Below the pieces are notes generated by a model. The model was given only the letters and a program-made list of their open reading frames with translations. It did not search any database and was not told the origin of the DNA. Shown piece after piece: positions 1 to 7,573 of a stretch of DNA of 64,000 nucleotides. This DNA is from UBA7803 sp040219935 (GTDB lineage Bacteria; Pseudomonadota; Gammaproteobacteria; Pseudomonadales; Azotimanducaceae). The stretch covers positions 1-64,000 of the forward strand of contig JAVJUA010000037.1 of the NCBI GenBank assembly GCA_040219935.1. The letters run 5' to 3'. Every line of letters starts with the position of its first letter. Within the stretch, counting starts at the first letter, position 1. Made by a program: the position numbers and the translations under genes.

Positions 1-288
1 GCGCGCGGCCCGGGGCGCGGGCAGCGGGTCGTCGTCATCCACCAGCGGCAGGTCGGCCTGCTCGGGCAGCTCGTCGGGTTCGGCACGGCGAGCCACCACC
101 CGGGCGCCGCCGTTGGGCAGCTCCGAGCGCAACCGCCGCAGGTCGTCCACGGGCTCATCCGGCAGATCGGTGACGATGTCGATGCGCAGCGTGTCGCGGC
201 GGCTGCGCCAGGCGATCCAGAAACCGTGGGCGACGACCACCGCGATCAGCAGGCCGCCCCCGATCAGGATGAAGTCCTTGATGTCCAT
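1..288 (-). CDS. zipA: Cell division protein ZipA, N-terminal part (runs off the left edge)
   Basis: ZipA is the inner-membrane anchor that tethers FtsZ filaments to the membrane at the division site. The visible 96 residues begin MDIKDFILIGGG, have one N-terminal membrane segment (about residues 6-26), then a basic stretch (WRSRRD) and a charged, proline-containing linker. That is the usual ZipA N-terminus. The FtsZ-binding C-terminal domain lies outside the window. An AAGGAG ribosome site sits 6 nt before the ATG. It lies directly downstream of smc on the same strand, an order (smc-zipA) known from pseudomonads, which supports the call. Confidence 0.88.
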   Translation of the reverse strand, partial: MDIKDFILIGGGLLIAVVVAHGFWIAWRSRRDTLRIDIVTDLPDEPVDDLRRLRSELPNGGARVVARRAEPDELPEQADLPLVDDDDPLPAPRAAR

Positions 289-371
289 GTTCGGCTCCTT
301 GGCCGCATCAGCGGCCCGACAGCTCCCGGAACGGGGCGTTCCCAGTTCGGCTGCAGCGCGGTCTCGGTCGG

Positions 372-3300
372 TCAGACCACCGCCAGCGCCGCAGCTTCCT
401 CCACGTCTACCGATACCAGGCGCGATACGCCCGGCTCGTTCATGGTCACCCCCATCAGGTGATCGGCCATCTCCATGGTGATCTTGTTGTGGGTGATGAC
501 GACGAACTGCACCTCGGCAGACATCTCCTTAATCAACTCGGCGAAACGGCCAACGTTGGTATCGTCCAGGGGAGCGTCCACCTCGTCCAGCAGGCAAACC
601 GGGCTGGGATTGAGATGGAATATGGCGAAGATCAGCGCAACCGCCGTCATCGCCTTTTCGCCCCCCGAGAGCAGATGCACGCTCGCGTTTCGCTTCCCCG
701 GCGGCCGCGCCATGAGCGAGACCCCGGTATCGAGCAGATCCTCCCCGGTCAGTTCCAGATAAGCGTGTCCTCCGCCGAATATCTTTGGAAAGAGCTCGCC
801 CAGACGAGCATTGACGTTCTCGAAAGTCTCCTTGAAGCGCTGACGCGTCTCCTTGTCGATCTTCCGAATTGCGCTCAGCAGGGTTTCCAGTGCCTGTTCC
901 AGGTCTTCGTTCTGCTGATCGAGATAGGTTTTCCGTTCCGACTGCGACGTGTATTCGTCGATGGCGGCCAGGTTGATCGGGCCGAGCCGCTGAATTCTGC
1001 GATCGATGGCGGCCAGGGCTTCTGCGGCGGCTTCCTCGCTGGCGTCTTCCGCCAGGCCCGCCTTAACCTCCTCCAGCGCGTGGCCGGTGGCCGTGATCTG
1101 CTGCAGGAGGTTGCGCTCCTCTACGGCCAGCCCCTGGCGGTCGACCCGGGCCGTCTCCAACCGCGCGCGCACGTCGTTGAGCGTCGACTCCGCTGCACCG
1201 CGGGACTGCTCCAGCTCGCGCACCTCCGCGTCGATGGCTTCGAGCTGGCGGCGGACGTCCGCCAGCCGCGCTTCCTCGGCATGGCGTTCGGCCAGCTTGG
1301 TCTCCAGGTCGGCCTTCAGCTCCGGCAGCGGCCGGGCGCTGTCCTGAATACCGTCATTGAGACGCTGGCGCTGCTCCGCCAGGGCCTGCTGCTGGCGGCG
1401 CAGACGCTCGCGCGCCGTCTGCCCGGCGGCCAGCCGTGACTCCAGGCTGCCGAGCTCGCCGTTGAGCTGATGAAACCGATCGCGGCGGCTGCGCGCCGTC
1501 TGCCGCGCTTCTTCGAGCTCGCGTTCGTTGCCCTGGCGGGTCGCCGCCAGCACCGCGCGCGCCTCGGCATGCTCCTCGCGCGCCTGTTCGGCGGCCACCA
1601 GCCGCACCCGGGCCTCTTCCAGCCGTCCCGCCTCCTGGGTGATCTGCTGGTCGATCTCCTCACGCTCGCGGTGCACCCGCTCGCGGCGGGCGTCGGCCTC
1701 TTCCATCTGCACCCGGCGCACGCCGTGGTCTGCCTTCAGCTCGCCCAGGCGCTGACTCAGGCCGTTGGCCCGGGCCTGCAGGTGCTCGCGATCGCTCTCG
1801 AGGCGCTCCACCAGCCCGCGGGCGGTGACCACCTGGCCCTGCTGGATGCCGAGCTGCCGCTCCGCCTCCTCGACGCGCATGGTGAGGGTGTCGATCTGCT
1901 GAGCGCGCTCGATGATGCCGGCCTCGTCGGAGCCGCGCCCGAGCACGCGCACCCAGTCGGGACCGACCCACACGCCCTGACGGGTGATGATGCTCTCGCC
2001 GGCCCCGAGCCGGTGGCGCTGGGCGAAGGCCACGTCCACCGTCTCGGCGGCGAACACGCCGTGCAGCAGCGAGCCGAGCCTGAGCGGCTGGCTGCGCACC
2101 AGCGACGCCAGGGTCGGCAGGTCGCCCTGGGACTCGGACTCGATGCGGCCTTCCAGCAGCGTGACGCCGCTGTCGCCGAGCCCGCCGAGAGCCTGCTGAA
2201 AATCGTCGATGTGGTCGACCCGCACCGCCTGCAGGTAGTCGCCGAGCACGGTCTCAACGGCGCGCTCCCAGCCGGTGACCACGGCCAGGGACTCACCGAG
2301 CCGCCCGGCGCCATCGAGGCCCTGCTGCGCCAGCCAGTCGCCGGCGTCATGCTCGTTGCGGCCCAGCGCGGCCTGCTGCAACGCTTCCAGGCTGGCGAGC
2401 TCGTGGCGCAGATCGTGCACCCCGACCCGCGCCGTTTCCAGCTCGCGCTCGGCGCCGAGCACGGCTTCCCGGGCCGCCGCCAGGTCGGCCAGGCAGCGAT
2501 CGATGTCGGCTTCCACCTCGCGGCGTTCGGTATCGTGATCGTCGATGGCGCGGGCCAGATTGTCGACGTCGTCGCTGGCCACCACCGGCACGCTGTCGGC
2601 GTCCTCGTCGAGGCGCGCCCGGCGCCCGCGCAGCCGCTGCAGGAGCTGATCGAGATGCTCGACCCGCGACGCCTGCACCTCGGCATCGCGCTCGCACTCG
2701 GCCACCCGCGCGCTCTGCGCCTCCCAGGCCGACTGCCACTGGCGGTAGGCATCCTCGAGCCCGGACAGCGCCTCGGCCGCGGCTTCGTCTTCAGCCGCCG
2801 CCTCCCGAACCTGCGGGGTCAGGGTCTCGATGCGCTCGCGCAGCTCGCCGATCTCGGCCTCGTCCATCTGCAGCTGGCGCTCGGTCTCCTCGGCGCGCTG
2901 ATCGACGCTGGAGAGGTCGAGCTCGAGCTGCTTGACCCGCTGCTGGCTGAACTGGATGGCTTCCTCGACCCGGGCGATGTCCGCGCCGATCTGATAGAAG
3001 CGCCCCTGCACCTTGTTGAACTGCTCCGACGCGTCGGCATGGCCCTGCCGGCGACGCTCGATCTCGGTATCGATGTGCTGCTGCTCGGCGGCCGCCTTCT
3101 CCAGCGCCACCTCGAGATCGCGGATTTCCTGCTGCCGCGCCTCCAGGGTGTGGTGCAGGTTGCGGTAGCGCAGGGTGTAGAGCTCGGCGGTGAGACGCCG
3201 CTCGTCACGCTTGAGCTCCTGATAGCGTTCGGCCGCCTTGGCCTGCCGCTGCAGCCGGTCGAGCTGACGGCCCAGCTCCTCGCGCAGGTCGGCCAGCCGG

Positions 3301-3875
3301 CTCAGGTTCTCGCGGGTGTGGCGGATGCGGTTCTCGGTCTCGCGGCGCCGCTCCTTGTACTTGGAGATGCCGGCGGCCTCTTCCAGGTACACCCGCAGGT
3401 CCTCCGGCTTGGCCTCCACGAGCTGGCTGATCATGCCCTGCTCGATGATCGAGTAGCTGCGCGGCCCGAAGCCGGTGCCGAGGAAGATGTCCATGATGTC
3501 GCGGCGCCGGCAGCGGTTGCCGTTCAGGAAGTAGTTGGACTGGGCGTCGCGGGTGACCTGGCGCCGCACCGCGATCTCGGCGTAGGCCGAGTACTCGCCG
3601 CCGATGCGGCCGTCGCTGTTGTCGAAGATCAGCTCGATGCTGGCCTGCGCCGTCGGCTTGCGGGTGTTGGAGCCGTTGAAGATGACGTCGGTGATGTTCT
3701 CACCGCGGAGCTGCTTGGCCGAGCTTTCGCCCATCACCCAGCGCACCGCGTCGATGATGTTCGACTTGCCGCAGCCGTTCGGCCCCACCACCGCACAGCG
3801 GTTGCCGGGGAGCGTGACCGTGGTCGGATCGACGAAGGACTTGAAACCCGCGAGTTTGATCTGCTTCAGTCGCAT
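372..3875 (-). CDS. smc: Chromosome segregation protein SMC
   Basis: This is the SMC ATPase, which dimerises through a hinge and with ScpA/ScpB compacts and segregates the chromosome. The 1167-aa product matches the family length. It has a Walker A motif (GPNGCGKSN, residues 31-39), two long Glu/Arg/Gln-rich coiled coils flanking a central hinge, an ABC signature (LSGGEKAMT) and Walker B (CLLDEVDAPLDD) near the C-terminus. I chose the ATG giving MRLKQIKL, the conserved family start. An in-frame TTG 36 nt upstream would add 12 residues not typical of SMC. zipA follows 83 nt downstream. Its presence argues against a MukBEF-type condensin genome, though mukB cannot be excluded elsewhere. Confidence 0.95.
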   Translation of the reverse strand: MRLKQIKLAGFKSFVDPTTVTLPGNRCAVVGPNGCGKSNIIDAVRWVMGESSAKQLRGENITDVIFNGSNTRKPTAQASIELIFDNSDGRIGGEYSAYAEIAVRRQVTRDAQSNYFLNGNRCRRRDIMDIFLGTGFGPRSYSIIEQGMISQLVEAKPEDLRVYLEEAAGISKYKERRRETENRIRHTRENLSRLADLREELGRQLDRLQRQAKAAERYQELKRDERRLTAELYTLRYRNLHHTLEARQQEIRDLEVALEKAAAEQQHIDTEIERRRQGHADASEQFNKVQGRFYQIGADIARVEEAIQFSQQRVKQLELDLSSVDQRAEETERQLQMDEAEIGELRERIETLTPQVREAAAEDEAAAEALSGLEDAYRQWQSAWEAQSARVAECERDAEVQASRVEHLDQLLQRLRGRRARLDEDADSVPVVASDDVDNLARAIDDHDTERREVEADIDRCLADLAAAREAVLGAERELETARVGVHDLRHELASLEALQQAALGRNEHDAGDWLAQQGLDGAGRLGESLAVVTGWERAVETVLGDYLQAVRVDHIDDFQQALGGLGDSGVTLLEGRIESESQGDLPTLASLVRSQPLRLGSLLHGVFAAETVDVAFAQRHRLGAGESIITRQGVWVGPDWVRVLGRGSDEAGIIERAQQIDTLTMRVEEAERQLGIQQGQVVTARGLVERLESDREHLQARANGLSQRLGELKADHGVRRVQMEEADARRERVHREREEIDQQITQEAGRLEEARVRLVAAEQAREEHAEARAVLAATRQGNERELEEARQTARSRRDRFHQLNGELGSLESRLAAGQTARERLRRQQQALAEQRQRLNDGIQDSARPLPELKADLETKLAERHAEEARLADVRRQLEAIDAEVRELEQSRGAAESTLNDVRARLETARVDRQGLAVEERNLLQQITATGHALEEVKAGLAEDASEEAAAEALAAIDRRIQRLGPINLAAIDEYTSQSERKTYLDQQNEDLEQALETLLSAIRKIDKETRQRFKETFENVNARLGELFPKIFGGGHAYLELTGEDLLDTGVSLMARPPGKRNASVHLLSGGEKAMTAVALIFAIFHLNPSPVCLLDEVDAPLDDTNVGRFAELIKEMSAEVQFVVITHNKITMEMADHLMGVTMNEPGVSRLVSVDVEEAAALAVV

Positions 3876-3971
3876 TCGTCCGGAAGCACGCCCTGGCTTG
3901 CAAAGGCGCAAGTCTAAAGCAACTCAACGCCGCGTGTCGCGCCTTATGCGGGCTGGATTCGCTGGTCGGCA

Positions 3972-4055
3972 GGGCGATCGTCGCCGTGCCGGAGCCGCGG
4001 TCGTTGGCTGGCTGGGCGATCGTTGCCGTGCCGGGACCACGGCTGAACTTCGTTC
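3972..4055. repeat. 42-bp direct repeat, two copies
   Basis: The core GGGCGATCGTCGCCGTGCC begins at 3972 and recurs with one change (TCG to TTG) at 4014, a 42-bp period. The flanking bases are partly conserved too (GGTCG/GGCTG before it, GGAGCCGCGG / GGACCACGG after it). Confidence 0.75.
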
Positions 4056-4080
4056 AGCTAGGCGCTCGCGCTGCGAGCGC
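4043..4080. repeat. Two small perfect palindromic hairpins
   Basis: CTGAAC-TTC-GTTCAG occupies 4043-4057 (6-bp stem, 3-nt loop). It is followed at once by GCGCTCGC-GCT-GCGAGCGC at 4062-4080 (8-bp stem, 3-nt loop). They sit about 185-215 bp upstream of the smc start and could act as terminators or as protein-binding sites. Confidence 0.6.
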
Positions 4081-4085
4081 ACGTT

Positions 4086-4495
4086 GGCCGCTCCGCGGTC
4101 CCCTCGCTTCCCGATTTGCCCGCTGCGCGGTCAACTCGGCTCGCTCGGCCTCGCTCAGAGGGTCCCGGCGCGGCAACGCTCGCCCGCCCACCCAGCGTCC
4201 TCGGTCCTGCAGCGTTAGCACAGCCAGCATCGACCGGAATCTGCTTGGTACTCGCAATAGCCGGGGACCGATTCGGGGAGGCAAGGGTGTTCGGGTGGGG
4301 AGGCTGAGACGCGACCTGCGGACGGTCAAGGGCGCTGGAGTGTGCAGGCTGAACAGCGACCTGCGGACGGACAAGGGCGCTGGGGTGGGCGGGCTGAGAC
4401 GCGACCTGCGCGGCCATCTGAGCGAGGCCGAGTGCGGAAAATTGACTCGCGCTTCGCGAGGCAACTTTTCCAAGCGAGGGGACCGCGGAGCGGCC
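4086..4495. repeat. Long imperfect inverted repeat (arms about 75 bp) enclosing a 45-bp tandem repeat
   Basis: The left arm (4086-4158) and right arm (4418-4495) are inverted copies. The outer 24 nt are perfect (4086-4109 against 4472-4495) and the inner 15 nt are perfect (4144-4158 against 4418-4432), with a diverged middle. The arms enclose about 260 bp that include the 45-bp tandem repeat. The structure resembles a small non-autonomous palindromic element, but it carries no transposase and no target duplication that I could find. Confidence 0.7.
4281..4412. repeat. 45-bp tandem repeat, about 2.9 copies
   Basis: GGCTGAGACGCGACCTGCG starts near 4302, recurs slightly changed near 4347 (GGCTGAACAGCGACCTGCG) and is restored near 4392, an exact 45-bp spacing. 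A half copy (GCAAGGGTGTTCGGGTGGGG) precedes the first full unit. The period is a multiple of three, so open frames run through it, but this is not evidence of coding. Confidence 0.8.
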
Positions 4496-4501
4496 GAGCG
4501 T

Positions 4502-4628
4502 GGCCGCGCAGGACGCGGCTCAGCCCGACCAGGCCACGAACCCTTGACCAACCGGGGTAGGCCGCGCAGGACGCGGCTCAGCACGACCAGACCATCAACC
4601 ATGACCGACCGGGGCAGGCTGCGCGGAA
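4502..4628. repeat. 58-bp tandem repeat, about 2.2 copies
   Basis: GGCCGCGCAGGACGCGGCTC starts at 4502 and recurs at 4560. The start of a third copy (GGCTGCGCGGA) is at 4618, so the spacing is 58 bp both times. The array ends against the stop codon of the GntR-family gene, and the third copy may have been lost at that junction. Confidence 0.8.
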
Positions 4629-4630
4629 AG

Positions 4631-5296
4631 TCAGGACGCCAGCCGCTCGCTCTCCAGGCAGCCGAGCGCCAGCTTGCGCTCGCGGCCGTTGAACGCGTGC
4701 ACCAGTTGCTGCACCTGGCTCTCGTCGTGCTGACTCATGGCGCGCAGCAGCGCCTGGTGGTAGCGCAGCCCGTCCCGCAGGTCGTAGTCCGGGTGGGAAG
4801 CGGCCAGGTAGGCCAGCCGCAGGCCGGCGGGGATGAGCCCCTTCAGCACCGAGACCAGGTAGTAATTGTTGAGCTGCGGGAAGCCGGCCTGGGCAAAGGC
4901 GCGACGGGCGACCAGGGCGCCGTCGAGATCGCCCGCCTGCACCGCGTCGCCGAGCCCGACCAGGCTGGCCTGGAAGCGCTGACCGTCCAGATGCCGGCAC
5001 TGGGACAGCTTGCAGTAGTAGGACGTCTGCAGCTCGGTGACCAGCTCGGCGCAGTTGGCGACCTCGTCGGCCTCCAGGGCGCTCACCGTGGCGCCGCGCC
5101 GGGGCAGGATCTCCACCAGATGGCGGCGCTCCAGAATCAGCAGCGCCTCGCGGACGCTGCCCCGGGAGACCCCCAGCTCGGAGGCCACCTTGAGCTCCTG
5201 GATGCGCGCCCGCGGCCGCAACCGTCCGGCGATGATTTCGGTGCCGATGTGATCGGCGATTTTTTCCGTGAGGCTGGCGGCAGGCTCGAAACCCAT
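4631..5296 (-). CDS. GntR-family regulator with FCD ligand-binding domain
   Basis: This is a 221-aa DNA-binding regulator of the FadR/VanR branch of GntR. Residues about 1-75 form the winged helix (ELKVASELGVSRGSVREALL is the recognition helix region). The rest is an all-helical FCD domain ending with a typical RYHQALLRAM segment, where such proteins bind organic-acid or acyl ligands, often with a metal. The chosen ATG (MGFEPAAS) has AGAGGG 8 nt upstream; a longer frame adds six residues. The target and ligand are not evident. It lies 75 bp downstream of ccmI on the same strand, separated by a hairpin, so it is probably its own unit. Confidence 0.88.
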   Translation of the reverse strand: MGFEPAASLTEKIADHIGTEIIAGRLRPRARIQELKVASELGVSRGSVREALLILERRHLVEILPRRGATVSALEADEVANCAELVTELQTSYYCKLSQCRHLDGQRFQASLVGLGDAVQAGDLDGALVARRAFAQAGFPQLNNYYLVSVLKGLIPAGLRLAYLAASHPDYDLRDGLRYHQALLRAMSQHDESQVQQLVHAFNGRERKLALGCLESERLAS

Positions 5297-5350
5297 GGAC
5301 GTCCCTCTACCCAATACCCGGACACTGGCCTTTTCGACAGGTCGGGTGCG

Positions 5351-5364
5351 CCGGGGTTCCCCGG
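5351..5364. terminator. Hairpin after the ccm operon
   Basis: CCGGGG-TT-CCCCGG is a perfect palindrome 8 nt beyond the ccmI stop codon. It has no T-tract, so it is only a possible terminator or mRNA-stabilising stem for the long minus-strand operon. Confidence 0.4.
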
Positions 5365-5371
5365 ATTCGGC

Positions 5372-6583
5372 TCAACCGTCCAGGGGGGCCAGATCGGCAT
5401 CCAGCTTGAGGGGGGAGGCCAGGTCGGCCACGGACAGGGTGGGCGAGCGCCACTCCCAGTCGCCTGGGGCGGCGGTGGGCGTGCCGTTGCGGCTCAGCCG
5501 CACCACGACCTCGAACTGGCCGGCGGCGGACAGGGTCAGGTCCTGGCTCATGCTGACGGTATCGTCCAGACGCACCGACAGCGGCAGCAGGCCGGCCGGA
5601 CGCCGCACCACCGCGAACGGCATGCCGCCGCCCGGCGGCCGGGCGATGACGAACACGGTGCCCTCCCGGGGCGCCGCGTCCGGGGCGCTCACCGCCACGT
5701 CGACGCTGGGGGAGAGGTCGCCGAGGCGGCTGCGGGCCTGGGCCAGGCCCGCCAGCAGCGCCTGCAGCTGGGCAGGCGCGAGGGCATTGTTGAGCGCCCG
5801 GTTCAGGTGCTCGACGGCGCCGCGGAAGTCGCCGCTGCGGTAGGCGTCGATGGCAAACATCTCCAGCACCAGCGGGTGCCCGGGACGGGCGGCCAGCAGC
5901 CGCTCGGCGATGCTGCGCGCCTGCTCGTCCATACGGCCGTCCGCGGCCAGGTAGCGGGCCTGCAGCCAGTAGAGATCGATGTTGGGGTCGTTGCCCACCT
6001 GGGCGGCGGCGCGCTCGAAGGCGGCCGCGGACGCCGTGAACTCGCCGAGCTGCAGCCGGGTCACGCCCAGCAGGTACCAGCTCTGGGCGTCTTCGGACCG
6101 GGCCGCCGTGCGCCGCTCGAGACGGTCCCGCCAGCGCACCAGGGCATCGCGCTGGGTATCCGGATCGAGCTGCAGCACCTCGCTGGCGCCTGCCACCTGG
6201 GGGGCGGTGGGCTCGCCGGCGGACAGGTACACCAGCAGCGTGCCACCCACCAGAGCCAGCGCCAGCAGCCCGGTCAGCCACGGTGCCGGGCCCGGCCGCG
6301 CGCCAGCACGCACCGGCGAAACCTTGTCCTGGGCCGCCTGGAAGTCGTCGAGCAGCGAGGCGCCAAGCTCCTCCTCCACCGCCACTCGGGTCTCGGGGTC
6401 GATCTGGCCGACCCGGGTCTCGGCATCGAGCTCGGCCACCCGGTCGCGGTAGACGGCCTGCATCACCGACGCCGGCGGCTGCAGCTGCGATTCATCGCTG
6501 ACCCCGCGCGGGCGCCACAGCGGCCGCACCGCGAACGCGGCACCCATCAGAATCATGGCACCCGCCAGCAGCCAGAACGTCAT
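5372..6583 (-). CDS. ccmI: Cytochrome c biogenesis protein CcmI (TPR holder of apocytochrome)
   Basis: CcmI binds the C-terminus of apocytochrome c and presents it to CcmF/CcmH for haem ligation. The 403-aa product starts MTFWLLAGAMILMGAAFAV, a first membrane segment. It then has a cytoplasmic loop with the family's short helical motif (VYRDRVAEL), a second membrane segment (TGLLALALVGGTLLVYL), and a periplasmic TPR domain followed by a beta-rich C-terminal domain. The ATG overlaps the ccmH stop as ATGA. A separate CcmI rather than a CcmH-CcmI fusion is the Pseudomonas-type arrangement, unlike E. coli CcmH. Confidence 0.93.
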   Translation of the reverse strand: MTFWLLAGAMILMGAAFAVRPLWRPRGVSDESQLQPPASVMQAVYRDRVAELDAETRVGQIDPETRVAVEEELGASLLDDFQAAQDKVSPVRAGARPGPAPWLTGLLALALVGGTLLVYLSAGEPTAPQVAGASEVLQLDPDTQRDALVRWRDRLERRTAARSEDAQSWYLLGVTRLQLGEFTASAAAFERAAAQVGNDPNIDLYWLQARYLAADGRMDEQARSIAERLLAARPGHPLVLEMFAIDAYRSGDFRGAVEHLNRALNNALAPAQLQALLAGLAQARSRLGDLSPSVDVAVSAPDAAPREGTVFVIARPPGGGMPFAVVRRPAGLLPLSVRLDDTVSMSQDLTLSAAGQFEVVVRLSRNGTPTAAPGDWEWRSPTLSVADLASPLKLDADLAPLDG

Positions 6584-7044
6584 CGGCGCCCCAGAATCGT
6601 GCGCACCCGTTCGGTCTCTTCCGCCGACAGCGGCGCCTGGGGCGGCTGCCGCAGCACCCGCCACAGCACCACCACACCCACCGCCACGAACGCCAGCGGG
6701 CCCAGCCAGAGCACCCAGGTATCGGGGCGGAACGGCGGGTTGTAGAGCACGAAGTCACCGTAGCGCGCCTGCAGGAAGGCGAGCACCTCAGCGTCGCTCA
6801 TCTGCTCTTCGGTCAGCAGCCGATGCACCGTGCGCCGCAGGTCCTGGGCGATGGGCGCATCGGACCCGGCCAGATTGGTGTTGAGGCACTTCGGGCAGCG
6901 CAGCTCGGCGATCAGGTCGCGGAACCGCGCTTCCTGCTCGGCGTCCTGGAAGTCATAGAGGTCCACAGGCCCTGCGGCCAGCCCGGCGCCCGCCGCCAGC
7001 AGCAGCACCACGCCGAGACAGCGTCGAACGCAACGCTCAACCAT
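6580..7044 (-). CDS. ccmH: Cytochrome c maturation thiol oxidoreductase CcmH
   Basis: CcmH reduces or holds apocytochrome CXXCH thiols in the periplasm. The 154-aa product has a signal sequence (residues 5-24), the LRCPKC redox motif (about 49-54) in a three-helix domain, and a C-terminal membrane segment (WLGPLAFVAVGVVVLW). The residues after the CXXC are LNTNL, whereas most homologues have QNQ; both cysteines are kept. It overlaps ccmG by 8 nt and ccmI by 4 nt, so translation of the three is coupled. Confidence 0.93.
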   Translation of the reverse strand: MVERCVRRCLGVVLLLAAGAGLAAGPVDLYDFQDAEQEARFRDLIAELRCPKCLNTNLAGSDAPIAQDLRRTVHRLLTEEQMSDAEVLAFLQARYGDFVLYNPPFRPDTWVLWLGPLAFVAVGVVVLWRVLRQPPQAPLSAEETERVRTILGRR

Positions 7045-7573
7045 CCTGCACCTGCGCCACCAGGGGACCCAGCTCGTCGCGCCAGATCCGGGGATTGATG
7101 TCGCCTACCCGCTTGTAGATGACGATGCCATCCGCGTTCAGCAGAAAGCTCTCCGGCGCGCCGTAGACGCCCAGCTCGACGCCGAGCGACCCGTCGGGAT
7201 CCTGAATCACCACGTCGTAGGGGTTGCCGTAGCGCTCCAGCCAGCCCACGGCGGCGGCCGCGTCGTCCTTGTAGTTGACCCCGACGATGCGCAGCCCGGT
7301 ACGCTCGCGTATGCGCAGCAGCTCGTCGTGTTCGGCCATGCAGGTAGGGCACCAGGTCGCCCACACGTTCACCAGCACGGGCGAGCCGAGCAGGTCGCTG
7401 CGCGCCACCGTGCGCTCAGGATCGTCCAGGCGCGGCGCCTCGAACTCGGGGAAAGGCTTGCCGAGCAGCGCGCTCGGCAGCTCGTGTGGGTCGTTCAGGC
7501 TGAAACCGGCATAGCCGATGCCGACGATCACCAGGAACACGCCCAGCGGCACGAACAGGCTGGCCCGGCTCAC
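7037..7573 (-). CDS. ccmG: Periplasmic thioredoxin-like CcmG/DsbE
   Basis: This is a membrane-anchored thioredoxin-fold reductant for cytochrome c maturation. The 178-aa product has an N-terminal anchor (VPLGVFLVIVGIGYAGFSL) and the WCPTC active site in NVWATWCPTCMAEH. It also has the family's acidic groove segment (GVNYKDD), the GAPESFLL cis-proline loop analogue and a GDINPRIW C-terminal region. The start is GTG, overlapping the ccmF stop as GTGA. The position between ccmF and ccmH is canonical. Confidence 0.93.
   Translation of the reverse strand: MSRASLFVPLGVFLVIVGIGYAGFSLNDPHELPSALLGKPFPEFEAPRLDDPERTVARSDLLGSPVLVNVWATWCPTCMAEHDELLRIRERTGLRIVGVNYKDDAAAAVGWLERYGNPYDVVIQDPDGSLGVELGVYGAPESFLLNADGIVIYKRVGDINPRIWRDELGPLVAQVQDG

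Larger units (their letters stand above)
3876..4630. other. Gene-free, repeat-dense intergenic block upstream of smc
   Basis: No credible gene was found in these 755 bases. The long open frames that cross it on either strand are only G+C-driven and consist of the repeats themselves. It contains a 42-bp direct repeat, a 45-bp tandem repeat, a 58-bp tandem repeat and a long imperfect inverted repeat, each listed separately. The smc promoter must lie in its left part, but no convincing -35/-10 pair could be picked out. Confidence 0.8.

Noticed and set aside
3876..3911. TTG start for smc 36 nt upstream of the chosen ATG
   Set aside because: It adds MRLCKPGRASGR, which is not part of the conserved SMC N-terminus that begins at MRLKQIKL.
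4281..4628. Possible CRISPR array
   Set aside because: The 45- and 58-bp units are contiguous tandem copies without unique spacers between short identical repeats, and no cas gene is nearby.
3986..6745. Very long plus-strand open frame (over 900 codons) through the repeat block and across the GntR gene and ccmI
   Set aside because: It is antisense to two well-supported genes and is built of the G+C-rich repeats; its composition (Arg, Gly, Ala, His, Gln runs) is that of a shadow frame.
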